Part shown: positions 44,715 through 55,038 of the stretch, piece by piece
How the letters are laid out: every line of letters begins with the position of its first letter
Numbering within the stretch: the first letter of the stretch is position 1
Origin: Hyposmocoma kahamanoa
Taxonomy: Eukaryota > Arthropoda > Insecta > Lepidoptera > Cosmopterigidae
Direction of reading: 5' to 3'
DNA length: 64,000 nt
NCBI RefSeq assembly: GCF_003589595.1
Contig: NW_020653409.1
Coordinates: 1,154,793 to 1,218,792, forward strand
Program-made: the position numbers and the translations under genes
Notes under the pieces: model-generated
Database searches by the model: none
What the model was told of the DNA's origin: nothing
What the model saw: only the letters and a program-made list of their open reading frames with translations

Positions 44715-45280
44715 AAATATTAGTAAAGTACTTGAATACAGCGGTTGTCTTGTAAAATTTCGATGTAAGTTTGTGTCATATTTCTATCGTTTATTTACTA
44801 TATATATTTTTTTCAAAGTGATTGATTCAAAACTTTCACTTTTTTATGCGGAATCATCTAAAGCCATTTGAGATTGTATCGGCTCTTAATGTTTGTATTG
44901 CAGTGTTAAAATTTTCACCCAAATACAGATGTTCTGACAGAATTTTGATTGCATAAAGGTGGGACCAGACGAGTGTTACGAGTTTTAAGTCGCGTAATTT
45001 ATACGGTTTGTGCCACATGACGACGCAAAATGAGTTACCCGTCGACTCACTCACGTAATTATGACTGAACTTTACTGTGTGACCTACTTGTGCGGGTGTG
45101 GATGTACACATTGTTAAGCTATGACACGGTATATAAAACTGCCCACATTTCGTAAATGCATACTATTTGTAATGGATCCATTGCGGTACCATTACGGTAT
45201 ATGACATAAAAACTCAAACGTTTAAAATCAAACAATAAAATACGTTCGTCTGATATGTAAACAGAATTTCAGTCGAATGT
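44715..45280. other. Unassigned stretch
   Basis: No gene recognised. The minus-strand frame 44854-45111 has no motif. Confidence 0.4.
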
Positions 45281-45286
45281 AATTGT

Positions 45287-45592
45287 TTTTTATTTTTTTT
45301 ATAACATCAAGTGACGGGACGAACAAGTCGTGTGCCTGATGGTAAGCTACACGCCTGTCCATAACAGTTGCAGTGCCACTCAGAGCCTTAAATTGCAAAG
45401 ATCTGTGGGGCACTACCACTGCGCCCGGCACCCTGAGACAAGTTGACAAGACCCATGTGCCTGTAATTTCACCAGCACCCAAGCCCTTCAAAACCGGAAC
45501 ACAGTAATGCTGACATTACTGCTTGGTGGACGAAATAGCTAAGGTGGCAGTACTACCACCCTGGACGAACTTTTTCATAAGGATCTCTACTG
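45287..45592 (-). repeat. Retroposon RP, best-preserved copy
   Basis: Carries every block: T run, ATAACATCAAGTGACGGGAC, GGTAAGCTACACGCCTGTCC, AAGATCTGTGGGGCACTACC, TGACATTACTGCTTGGTGGA and AAGGATCTCTACTGCT. The minus strand is open across most of it (GAGEITGTWVLSTC, then SGTATVMDRRVAYHQAHDLF). Used here as the reference copy. Confidence 0.86.
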
Positions 45593-45769
45593 CTAATTAA
45601 CTATGCGACTCAAAAAACGCTACTCACAACTCACAGAATTACGTTTGTCTGGCCCTACCTTTACTATCTATACGATTACGTTCGTGGTCGAGCGGCTTCC
45701 ACACTGGTTGTCATGGTCAATGTAGAGAATATTTATAATATTTAACAATATTTTTATAAATTATCAATA

Positions 45770-45900
45770 TCGTCTCGGGTTTGGGTGTTTGTGGTACCGT
45801 CGTTGTTTCCAATCTCCATAACACAAGTGCTTTACTTACTTGCTTTGTGATCGGAGCAACGTACCTGTGATGTTGTCTAATATTTATTTATTTATCTATA
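45770..45900 (+). repeat. LINE-like 3' end, copy 2
   Basis: CGTCTCGGGTTTGGGTGTTT, GTGGTACCGTCGTTGTTTCC, ACACAAGTGCTTTACTTACT and GATGTTGTCTAATATTTATT match 27.69-27.80 kb in the same orientation. It ends in a TTTATTTATTTAT run. Confidence 0.58.
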
Positions 45901-46196
45901 GGCTAATTAGGACAAATCTGACAGCTGGCTGACATCGTTATAGAACCGTTACAATGTTATAACGACAAAGTCAGGTTTGGCAACAAAAACTTTGTCGTGG
46001 GAACATTACACCGTAGTTGGCTCTCAAAGTTTTATTGTTGATGCACCAAAATTTTTTCTCAGCATGAAAGCATTTATAACAACCTCTTATATTTAATTAG
46101 AACGCGTTACCAGTGGCATTTTAATTAACGTCAGTTTTCCTTTTTAATTTATCTTTTCAAAAGAACTTATCGGTCGGTTGTTCTAAGAGCCCAAGT

Positions 46197-46763
46197 CTTT
46201 TAAGGCGAAGCATTTCAACGCGAGCCTAGATTTTAGGAAGTGAGGTTTGTGGGGTCGCCTCTTATATATTGCAATCTGCGCGCTGTAAATTAATATTATG
46301 AATGAAATAAGAACACGGACAACATTTGGCACAGATTCGACGTCGACAAGCGCCCGATGGCGACAGACGGGGCAACGGAGGGCACAGCGTGTCGTTAAAC
46401 CGCTGGGCGATTTGCAAATTTTGAGTTAAACGTGAATTTAATAACTAATAGGTTTTCACTTGAAAACCAATATTCAGCAGGATCTCTGTAGTAGGTACAT
46501 AAAGATAAATATCTCTATACAAAAATTATGTAAAAAGTTAGATATTCTTAAATTATTCGTTTTAGACTCTTATTTTAGCCTATTTTCACTTTTTTTTGTG
46601 ATCAGTTAAAGTGCATCGTGTTTTGTAACCAAATAGCACATTCTTTAGCCAATATCTTTAGGTGTATGGTATATTGTTTGTAAGATCGTTATTTAATAGT
46701 AAATACCTATTGATCTAGCAAAACAATTTATTCCGCTTCCCCTCCAATGATTCGCCTTAAAAG
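46197..46763. mobile_element. 567-bp TIR element, family unknown
   Basis: CTTTTAAGGCGAAGCATT at the left and AATGATTCGCCTTAAAAG at the right are inverted with one mismatch over 18 bp. The left interior is GC-richer (CGACAAGCGCCCGATGGCGA) and shares order with 41.75-41.91 kb. The right half is AT-rich. No coding frame, and no clear target duplication. Confidence 0.65.
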
Positions 46764-46974
46764 ATAAGCGTCAAAATGAGATAAGAACCGGCTTACCTAA
46801 ATTGCTCTCCGTTTGTTTTGTGAACTGAGTACTGATGTTTCTCAACTGACAGGACCTGGAAAGGAAGTTTTTTTTAAATCAGATAATCTTGTTTGTAAAC
46901 AAGATGATGACAACAAAATCTGGTTTATATTCTATGGATTACTGGTGAAATTACAATGATATAGAACTAGTCAA

Positions 46975-47045
46975 TTAACTTTGTCTTAAGGTAGCGGGCG
47001 CAGTGACAGTGCCCCTCAGATCTTTGCGATTTAACACGTTCACAG
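46975..47045 (+). repeat. Retroposon RP fragment
   Basis: TTGTCTTAAGGTAGCGGGCG, CAGTGACAGTGCCCCTCAGA and CTTTGCGATTTAA match the middle of RP. Both ends are lost. Confidence 0.6.
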
Positions 47046-47224
47046 TCCATGACTCCACCTGTGGCAGTCGCAAGTGGTATATCGCATGTGTGATAAAACA
47101 CCCCGTGACATATTTATTTCAGTTGATAAAGCCATGTTGATATTATTATTTTTTTTAATAGTTATTCTGAATCGGTAAGACCGTACTAGAGTCATTTGTT
47201 ATTTTATCTAATTGGTAATGAACT

Positions 47225-47480
47225 ATTACTAAAACCATCTGTTTTCTCACAGATGGCGCTACGACAAAAAAGTCAAGTTCATTCCGTGGCTTAGTTGGCA
47301 TAGCGTCTGGCACGGTTTTCTGGAAGACGTTGGTTCGAATCCCGCAGGACTGAAGGATTTTTTCTAAGTGTTCGATTTTTGTATTAATAATTATAACTAG
47401 TGGAGTCATTTTAGAAAAATAATTGAATGATAATGATGTTTGACCACCATGATATTCAATAAACTTTAAATTTACAATTC
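47225..47480 (+). repeat. SINE SB, decayed
   Basis: TCACAGATGGCGCTACGACA, CCGTGGCTTAGTTGGCATAG, GACGTTGGTTCGAATCC and CTAAGTGTTCGATTTTTGTA in SB order. The tail shows AATAATTGAATGATAATG with a small insertion. Confidence 0.8.
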
Positions 47481-47724
47481 AGAAAGTTCATTCACCGATA
47501 TGTGAACTCGGGAGATCCTAATCAAGTGCCTATAGTATTAACCGCTGGGCCAATAAGGTTAAGTACAAAAATGCAGATACGTGTAGCTCTTGAAGAGAAG
47601 TTTTCAATTGATAACTGACTGCATGCGGGTATTGTGAAAGTGATTGATCCTTTATAAGTCTATTATGAACCATTGGAGTTACGATTAATAAAAATATATA
47701 ACAAGAAACATTATCGGATCGTAG

Positions 47725-48095
47725 TGAATTATTTCTAAGTATTCGATCTTTGTTTAATAATTATAAAAAACTAGTGAAGTAATTTCACAAAGAATAATTG
47801 AATATCATGGCGGTTGAACATTCTAACATTCAGTAAAACTTAATTACAATTATTAAACTGACATCTCTAGTAAACGGCTGGTAGCTGTAAAGGTGCGGAA
47901 AAAACTTTCATTGATTTCCCACAGATGGCGTTACGGCAAAAAAGACGATAACAACCAAAAACAAAGATCTGCAACACATGGAAAAATTTATCAAGGCCGT
48001 GGGTTCTTTCCGTGGCATAGTTGGCATAGCGTCTGACACGGTTTGCTGGGAGACATTGGTTCGGATTCAACCGGATCGAAATGATTTTTTTTAAG
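47725..48095 (+). repeat. SINE SB, one tail followed by a second 5' part
   Basis: 47725-47850 is an SB tail (TATTCGATCTTTGTTTAATA, CTAGTGAAGTAATTTCACAA). 47875-48095 is an SB 5' region and tRNA-like head (GGCTGGTAGCTGTAAAGGTG, CAGATGGCGTTACGGCAA, CATAGTTGGCATAGCGTCTG, GGTTCGGATTCAACCGGATC). They are two separate broken copies in tandem. Confidence 0.75.
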
Positions 48096-48116
48096 CAGGA
48101 CGCAGGCTAACTATTT

Positions 48117-48300
48117 TTAACCGACTTCAAATAAGTCTCAATTCGTCTGTGTTTTTTTTTTGCGTATGTTACGAGATTTATGAACCGTTTTCGATGATTC
48201 TTTTTTGTTAGAAAGAGAGTACCTCAGGATCCCATTTAAATTTGAAGAAAATTATTCCACCTCAAAGTGTGGACAAGTAGAGGATGAATCCGGTTTAGCG
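48117..48300. repeat. AC repeat, shortened
   Basis: TTAACCGACTTCAAATAAGT, GTATGTTACGAGATTTATGA, TTAGAAAGAGAGTACCTCAG and GGATGAATCCGGTTTAG. Inverse orientation to 42.67 kb. Confidence 0.7.
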
Positions 48301-48309
48301 CATTTTCCG

Positions 48310-49180
48310 ATAACCAATTTCAATAAAACTTAAGCTCATTTTGAGCATATACGTTTCGTTTATTGCACATCAGAAATGGCTTAATGTGTGAAACAGCATT
48401 CGGTAAACATTACCGTCAAGTATTGTACAGTCAACAGCTCAATCAAGCTATGCACTTTGGTTCGGATATCCGCTCCAGTACAACGGAACAAGAGCCGTCA
48501 ATGTATAGCTTGGTGCGTTGCCGTCTGTACTTACCACATTTAAAGCAATAAATTACAAAATTAAATTAAAACAGAATGTGATTACGGCCATTACACGACT
48601 ATACAGAACCTCAGCATGAGTGTCACCGACACACTCTTTACACTCACTGACCTTTTAGTTGTAGAGACTTAAAACCTGTAAATATGACCTGTTCCCCAGT
48701 TAGGGACGTGTAGAGATTTAAATAGTAAGTTCCTCGCCTTTCTTCTGCTTCATTTGGTTCGTTCATGGTAAAGGTCAAGTCACATAACTTCACATTAGAG
48801 TGAAACCTGGGTTACGCATTTTGAAATATTTTTTAAAGAATTTTCTTTAAAGCAAAACTTAATTAACCCTTTCATAGACAGTAACGGCATTTGTCGTAAA
48901 ATTAAGTATTAGAATATAATAATAAGTATTGTTTTGCTATATGGATCTCAAAAAATCAACTATGGACTTTTTGCAGTGCAATTTTCACGTGCTTTCTGTG
49001 TAATTGCCGCTGTTTCTCCATAGAGAAGTATCGACAGCGTGCTGAAAAAAATTTATGATTTACACGCACACATTTGTCGACGTTACATTAAGACAGACGA
49101 TGGACACCGACGTGCTTGTACGAGATGATATAAGTACAGTGCATTGGACTTTCTTACAGCAAAAGTAAGTTTTAAGTAAT
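48310..49180. other. Unassigned stretch
   Basis: Short open frame at 48363-48551 without motif. No gene or repeat recognised. Confidence 0.4.
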
Positions 49181-49184
49181 TTTT

Positions 49185-49412
49185 TTTAACCAACTTAAAA
49201 AAAAGGAGGCGGTTCTCAATTCGGCTGTATGTTTTTTATGCATGTTATGCGACAACTTTGTGAACCGATTTTGATCAATCTTTTTTTTGTTAGAAAGAGG
49301 GTATCTTTAAAGCGGTCTCATTTAAATTGGAAGAATATGTTCCACCTCTAAGGGTGAAATTAGGGGATGAATGACTTTTGATGTCGGTTTTTTTAGTGCT
49401 CTGTAGTGATCT
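49185..49412. repeat. AC repeat, shortened
   Basis: TTAACCAACTTAAAAAAAAG, GAGGCGGTTCTCAATTCGGC, GTTAGAAAGAGGGTATCTTT and GATGTCGGTTTTTTTAGTGC. Both ends are recognisable. Inverse orientation to 42.67 kb. Confidence 0.74.
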
Positions 49413-49499
49413 TAACGGCAATCATCCTGCTACTATCATAGCCATCTGTGATAAAGATTATTAATATATTGAATCATTAATATAATCCTTAAAAAAAAG

Positions 49500-49783
49500 C
49501 ATTGACTTACAATTATATGGACGTCGGGTCCGCGCTAAAAAGTGTCTGAACTTATAGGGCGTTAAAATCGTATACAGAGCGTCATTCACGCGTTAGTCTT
49601 CGTTTGTTCGACTGACAGCGAAGCAAGCAAAATTAGACAGTACTGCGATGACATTACAATTTAAATTCAACGTTTTAGCTTTTTCATATTCCTTTACATG
49701 TCTACGTTTAAATAGGTTGACTTGGGACATTTTTTTCGTGGTTTTTGTATTAGACCCGTCGTCCATTTATTTGTAAGTCAATG
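49500..49783 (+). mobile_element. hM: full length
   Basis: 284 bp with a perfect duplication AAAAAAAG (49492-49499, 49784-49791). Same subfamily as the 20.26 and 44.42-kb copies. Confidence 0.94.
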
Positions 49784-49875
49784 AAAAAAAGTCACATTTT
49801 TGTATGCGATACTATTTGAGTACCGTCCTTGAACGGGTTAAATATGTCTTTTATTAGAGTAAAATAACACTCAGT

Positions 49876-50088
49876 TGTAGAAGCAACAGAGCTCCTTGTG
49901 AAAGAGTCTGTTCAGAGAAGTACTGCCACCTTACCTATTTCTGCCGCCAAGCAGTAATGTCAGCATTACTATGTTCCGGTTTTGAAGGGTAACGGTGCTG
50001 GTGAAATTAGAGGCACATGGGACTTGTCAACTTATGTCTCAGGATCAGTGGCAGTGCCCCTTAGATCTTTGCGATTTAAAGCTCTGAA
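49876..50088 (+). repeat. Retroposon RP, 3' end missing
   Basis: GTAGAAGCAACAGAGCTCCT, CAGCATTACTATGTTCCGGT, GGCACATGGGACTTGTCAAC and GATTTAAAGCTCTGAACGG, then a switch into Penelope-like sequence. The A-tailed end is absent. Confidence 0.76.
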
Positions 50089-50089
50089 C

Positions 50090-50520
50090 GGACGTGACAT
50101 GCAACGTCCCCTTACAGGATGCAGGAGTTTACAAGCTTGACTGTGAGTGCGGTCTCTCTTATATTGGACAAACGAAGCGAAGTATTTGTACCCGCGTCAA
50201 AGAACATATAGCTGATGTCAAACACCCCGTCGCGTAAACAAGTCTGCAGTCTGCGAGCATGTCATGGATAAACCTACACATTCAATGAAGTTTGACAAAG
50301 CCCAGTTCCTAGCAAAAGAAGTCCGTTATCGACCCAGGATGCTGCGAGAGGCCATTGAAATTAAAAAACATCCTAATTTCAACAGGGAAGATTGTTTCTC
50401 CGTACCACCAGTTTGGGATCCAGTATTTTCTCTGATGAAAAATCCCAAACAGACATAAGACTGCAGTACTAATTAATATGTTTTTGTTTACTCTAATTTC
50501 TATTATTAATTAATAATAAA
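50090..50520 (+). pseudogene. Penelope-like element, GIY-YIG endonuclease fragment
   Basis: The first frame reads GVYKLDCECGLSYIGQTKRS with the GVY...YIG signature of GIY-YIG nucleases. It continues RVKEHIADVKH, shifts frame at an extra two bases near 50225-50235, and resumes as CEHVMDKPTHSMKFDKA, VRYRPRMLREAIEIKKHP and WDPVFSLMKNPKQT to a stop at 50458. Penelope-like retroelements join such an endonuclease to the C-terminus of a reverse transcriptase; the RT part is missing here. A short 3' UTR with AAGACTGCAGTACTAATTAA is shared with the 53.16-kb copy. Confidence 0.84.
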
Positions 50521-50644
50521 TTGAACTTAATAAAAAATCATCTAATAAAATAATTTGTAAGACTTAATGTAGCGTAAATTGGAATGTTTTCTTTGTAAAA
50601 TTTAAAATAAGATATTTAATTAATAACTATAGTGAAAAAATGGG

Positions 50645-50830
50645 GTGGTTTGCATTAATATTAGACATAGGTACCTGGTTGAAGGCAGTACCACCTCAGT
50701 CAACCGTGACCATGGGACCTGTAAAGGGCCCGAAACGTCGGTTTGTTTGAAAAAACAAATATACGCGATTTAAATCCGTAAAAATAGCTTCATTTCCTAT
50801 GTGTAACAATCGCGAAAACCTAAGAACTCG
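50645..50830 (+). repeat. Penelope-associated terminal repeat, possible ribozyme relic
   Basis: Follows the endonuclease fragment by about 190 bp. GGGACCTGTAAAGGGCCCGA then AACGTCGG can form a helix of about six pairs (GGGACC with GGGCCC, one mismatch) next to GAAAC and GTC. GTTTGAAAAAACAAATATAC and, further on, TCGCGAAAACCTAAGAACTC follow. Related units stand at 15.3, 16.6 and 38.4 kb. Confidence 0.6.
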
Positions 50831-50918
50831 ATACACACTTTTCTTGTTATTTTTGAAAAAATACATTGAAATTACTTAAGAGATATTCACTCTAAAGTGA
50901 CAATAAAATGATCCCTTT

Positions 50919-50985
50919 TTTAACCGACTTCAAAAAAGGAGGAGATTCTCAATTCGACTGTATGTTTTTTTTATGCAAAGAACAC
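50919..50985. repeat. AC repeat, one end only
   Basis: TTTAACCGACTTCAAAAAAG and GAGGAGATTCTCAATTCGAC with TGTATGTTTTTTTTATGC. It stops after about 65 bp. Confidence 0.68.
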
Positions 50986-51203
50986 TATATGAGAGATGTA
51001 AGGTACAACTTTTACAAAGAATATTGAGTGACCGTACATTTTATACATGGTCGACCGTACGTAGACAAATAAGAAAACCGATTATACTAATACAGATACG
51101 CGGATAAGAAACGGTGACAGTCCAGTGAGAGAATGGTAGCTTCTCAATAGAGAAATCGGTGGTTCCAATCTCTGTGGCGACATGTACTTATCTACGACAT
51201 TTG

Positions 51204-51479
51204 CCGGTATTTCACATGGCTACTTGTATTCGCTACAAATAAATGAGCCAAATAAGGAGTTCAAATAATAAATAATATGACATAGTGGTTTACTTGCGTA
51301 TTTGCGTCTTTGGCTCGTTTGATGTGCGTCGACAAACCGACCAGCGCGCGGTTACGCGAGTTCGGTGTTTGCAGTATTTGTCGAATAGGCAAACAAGGAG
51401 AATACTTTGTCACACATGGTGATTGTTTGGCAAATGTATGAAATACGCACATACAAATAGCTATGTGAAGTGCCACCAT
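51204..51479. mobile_element. TIR element of about 275 bp, copy 1
   Basis: TTCACATGGCTACTTGTATT at the left pairs with TACAAATAGCTATGTGAAGT at the right. The interior (GAGCCAAATAAGGA, ACAAACCGACCAGCGCGCGG, TATTTGTCGAATAGGCAAAC) is collinear with 63.36-63.60 kb. The open frame seen inside is shared antisense noise and not a gene. Confidence 0.75.
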
Positions 51480-51773
51480 AACTTCTAAGTTACGTACATT
51501 TTTCAATACTTTTTATTTTGGAATTTTCAATTTTGTTTTTATTTTTTTATTTCAAATTTAATCTGATGTAATCAATAGGAATTCAATATGTATTTTAATA
51601 GAATAATATATAAATAGTTTATTATTTTAATTATGTTGTTTTTAAGTGATTATGACGATGATGTTGGGCTGTAACTGACTCGCGTACTAGTCTTCTATTA
51701 TTATAATAAAGTACGTAAATGTTAAGTATGTTAGGCTGTTGCTGAATCAACGAATGAATGAATATATAAATAA

Positions 51774-52059
51774 CATTGACTTACAAATAAATGAACGACG
51801 GGTCTAATACAAAAACCACGAAAAAAATGTCCCAAGTCAACCCATTTAAACGTAGTGACATGTAAAGGAATATGAAAAAGCTAAAACGTTGAATTTAAAT
51901 TGTAATGTCATCGCAGTACTGTCTAATTTTGCTTGCTTCACTGTCAGTCGAACAAACGAAGACTAAAGCGTGAATGACGCTCTGTATACGATTTTAACGC
52001 CCTATAAGTTCGGACACTTTTTAGCGCGGACCCGACGTCCATATAATTGTAAGTCAATG
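51774..52059 (-). mobile_element. hM: full length, inverted
   Basis: 286 bp in the same orientation as the 3.03-kb copy, with a perfect duplication ATAAATAA (51766-51773, 52060-52067). Confidence 0.94.
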
Positions 52060-52077
52060 ATAAATAAAGAAGTATTT

Positions 52078-52272
52078 AGTAGCAGTACCTGTCATTACTG
52101 CGTATAGGTGTAGAAAGGTACTGGTGAAATTACAGGCACATGAGACTTGTCGGTGGTAAGTCACAAGGTAACGGGCGCAGTGGTATTGACCTTCAAATCA
52201 TTGTGATTGACATGTGTTGCTTACCACCACGCGTATAACTAGCATAACTTGTTCGTCCCGTCACTTGATAAC
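52078..52272 (+). repeat. Retroposon RP, shortened
   Basis: GTAGCAGTACCTGTCATTAC, GGTGAAATTACAGGCACATG, GTAACGGGCGCAGTGGTATT, GTTCGTCCCGTCACTTGATA. The tail is replaced by ACATGTGAAG. Confidence 0.74.
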
Positions 52273-52579
52273 ATGTGAAGTTTCCAACCCGCATTTAACA
52301 GCATAGCATGTAGCGGCCTAAACCATCTCCTTAGAGGAGAATCGTGCCCAGCAGTGGATTGTTGATTGGTTACCGAAAATAAACGCTGACAACCCTAGCT
52401 GGAGTGTCCATCGGTATTACATTTTGAACCGAAGGTGCATTCAAACGAGCACCATTAAGTAATCATGGCCAGACAACCATTTCAATAATAACGACTATCG
52501 ACTCCAGTATTTTAAAATAGGTCTACTTGAACATGGATTGTGTACACTCACTGGCACATTTATCGGAACTAAAAGGAAG

Positions 52580-53200
52580 TGAGAATGAGTGCGTTCTCTT
52601 TTATATTGGACAAACGAAGCGAAGTATTTGTGGTCGCGTCAAAGAATATATAGCTGATGTCAAACACCGCTGCGTAAATAAGTCTTCAGTCTGCGATTAT
52701 GTCAAGGATAAACCTGCACACTCAATTAAGTTCGACAAACCCCAGGTCCTTGCAAAAGAAGTCCGTTATCTAACCAGAATACTGCGAGATGCCATTGAAA
52801 TTAAAAAATCCTAATTTATTCTTTTTAAATGTTATATCTGTTCGTTTTAAAGGTGCAGATATGACCTGGCTATAATATTAATAGTAATCTTGCTCTTATA
52901 TTATTTTAGATGATGAAACAGACTAACTTAATATCTACTATTATAACTGGTGTTACAACTAATACAAATTTCACTAATTACAGTAATTTTTAACTTTTCA
53001 GAATAAAAATAGATTAACCTAAGTGTTAGTGTGTGTGAGTATATATGTGTATATGTGTCTGTAATAGTGTAATTGTGTGTAATTCCAACAGGGAAAATGG
53101 TTTCTCCGTACCACGAGTTTGGGATCCAGTATTTCCTCTGATGAAAAATCCCAAACAGACGCAAGACGGCAGTACTGATTAATACGTTCTGAATTGTTTT
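52580..53200 (+). pseudogene. Penelope-like GIY-YIG fragment split by an insertion
   Basis: YIGQTKRSICGRVKEYIADV, a stretch with VNKSSVCDYVKDKPAHS, then VRYLTRILRDAIEIKKS to a stop introduced by an insertion. The element resumes at 53085 with NREN, FSVPRVWDPVFPLMKNPKQT and a stop. In the frame around KHRCVNKS this copy is intact where the 50.1-kb copy is shifted, so the two are separately decayed relatives. The GVY half of the nuclease motif is lost at the left. Confidence 0.82.
52817..53079. mobile_element. 263-bp insertion inside the Penelope fragment
   Basis: TAATT occurs at 52812-52816 and again at 53080-53084, exactly bracketing sequence absent from the 50.1-kb copy. The insert begins TATTCTTTTTAAATG and ends in a GT/TA-rich stretch. 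It has no open frame and no match elsewhere in the window. Confidence 0.75.
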
Positions 53201-53263
53201 GATTATCTTTAGCAATAAAATTAAATTTAATAAAAATAATATTGTTATAATCTATATACAGAG

Positions 53264-53525
53264 TATTAAAAAAACCGACATCAAAAGTTCGTGGAAGTAC
53301 ATCTATTTGCCATGTTCAATTGAAATCGGTTACCGAAAAGTGCAAGAAACTGAATTCAGCTCCTGGTTTACCACCAATGGAGGTGGAATATTTTCGTCAA
53401 ATTTAAATGGGACCAATACTAAAGTGCCCTCTTTTAAACATAAAAAGAATCATCAAAATCGGTACAAAATAATGGCGTAAAATAGACACAAAAAGACAGT
53501 CAGTACATTTTGAAGACAGTTATCT
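53264..53525. repeat. AC repeat, shortened
   Basis: AAAAAAACCGACATCAAAAG, ACATCTATTTGCCATGTTCA, GGTGGAATATTTTCGTCAAA and TTTTGAAGACAGTTA. Same orientation as 42.67 kb, missing part of the middle. Confidence 0.72.
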
Positions 53526-53544
53526 AATTTTTCATTTTCAATTT

Positions 53545-54010
53545 TTTGTACATTCCAGGCAGGTGACCCCATTCCACCTGATGTTAAATGGAAAGTGGAA
53601 TCCAAACGTGAAGGTATCTAGTGCAGTGTTCATAAAACCACTGCCCTAGCCACCTCCACCCTGCATTCCTACAAGATGCCTCTTCACTCCTCGTTTGAAG
53701 ACCTCATGTCATAAGAAGGAGGGAATACGTGCGCTGCTAAGGAGTTCCATTTGTCGACTATGCGACAGAGAAAGGTGCCACCAATTTTTTGAATCCGCGA
53801 TGGAGTACAGCAAGTTGTAAAACGGTGCAGGAAAGGGGAGGGAGGGATAAGGTCGAATATTTCCTCAGAGCACTAGCGATGTTACATTCGATAAAAGGTG
53901 CGAGATGCAACATTTATGCGCAGTTGCAGAGATTCAAGATGGGAAGAGACCTCTTCATCTTCAACTTCAACTTGAAAAAACGCTGTATTATTTTGGGAAT
54001 TTCATAAGTC
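53545..54010. repeat. Probable antisense LINE relic, unassigned
   Basis: GGTGACCCCATTCCACCTGA, AAAGTGGAATCCAAACGTGA, CACTCCTCGTTTGAAGACCT and GCTAAGGAGTTCCATTTGTC look like an antisense non-LTR sequence I recall from Lepidoptera. Frames are too broken to confirm. Confidence 0.4.
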
Positions 54011-54315
54011 CTCCGCTAAATGTGCCGGTGTGTGTAATTATCAAGTATAAAAGCGCTTCTATTTAGTTTTGTTCTCTATTACTATTAGGAAATACGGTAC
54101 CTATTATTTTTCCAAAATAGTAATAACGAGAGTGATAAACAATGATACCGATGCCTGGGGGTGCACTTCCATTCTCCGTCTGACATGTGTTCGAAACAAT
54201 TGCTGTCAAAATATCGTCAGTTGTAGGATCAATTAACGTAACCACCAAATGGGCGAAAATGAGTTATATCTACAGTTCGAAAGAAAATTTTGAAAATCAA
54301 CCATAGTTAGAATAA

Positions 54316-54465
54316 TTGTTCCTTATAATAAAATTTAGGGGCTATTTATAAAAATGAATCTTCATGCGTGAACAGCCATTCTAAAGGTGGATGATTTTCT
54401 TCAAAATTAAATGGGACCACTATGGAGGTACTCTCTTTCCAACAAAAAAAGAATCATGAAAATGA
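54316..54465. repeat. AC repeat, internal fragment
   Basis: GGGGCTATTTATAAAAATGA, CTTCATGCGTGAACAGCCAT, GGTGGATGATTTTCTTCAAA and AACAAAAAAAGAATCATGAA match the 42.88-43.0-kb interior. Both ends are missing. Confidence 0.75.
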
Positions 54466-54479
54466 TATATATGATATGA

Positions 54480-55035
54480 TACATTTATAAGGAACTTGAG
54501 TCTTACTAAATTAACGTAACGACTATGCCTACAAAAACCATTTTGTTGTAAGAGGCATTTGTAAAGCAAATTATTCTTACGTTAATGGTAATAAATTAAT
54601 CGCTAAAACTGTTGTCTGTTACATTAAACTCACAGTTGTTTAGAACAAATAATTATTAGTTACTTTAACTAATAATATTAGATTAATATTTTTATGCTAT
54701 TACAGTAACTTCTTACACAAACGTGTAATAAAAATTACGAAACAGGATATTTAAGTTAAATGGTAATGGAATTCACTTACTTAGTAATATTTCAAACCCT
54801 AAAAATACTTATCTAAAACAAGTTAAGGTATAAATCTTAGTTTCATACCGATTAGTAAATGAAATAAATGTATTCTAATTACATGTCTTTAGCGTGAATT
54901 ACACCTAAACTATGATATTTTCTATACATATTTGACGGTTAGGTACTTTGTGATTGACTAAGTGATTCAAGTGAACTATGTATTCCCAGGACGTACATGC
55001 CTGTTGACTCCATGCATAGTGTCATCGAACGTTAG
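54480..55035. other. Unassigned AT-rich stretch
   Basis: No gene or repeat recognised. Confidence 0.4.
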
Positions 55036-55038
55036 ATA

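Noticed and set aside
51261..51506. Gene shared with 63.44-63.63 kb
   Set aside because: The similar minus-strand frames arise because both lie in copies of one TIR element. They diverge with stops and have no domain.
54316..54465. Conserved non-coding element shared with 42.9 and 13.35 kb
   Set aside because: The similarity is explained by membership in the AC repeat family and not by selection on a single-copy element.
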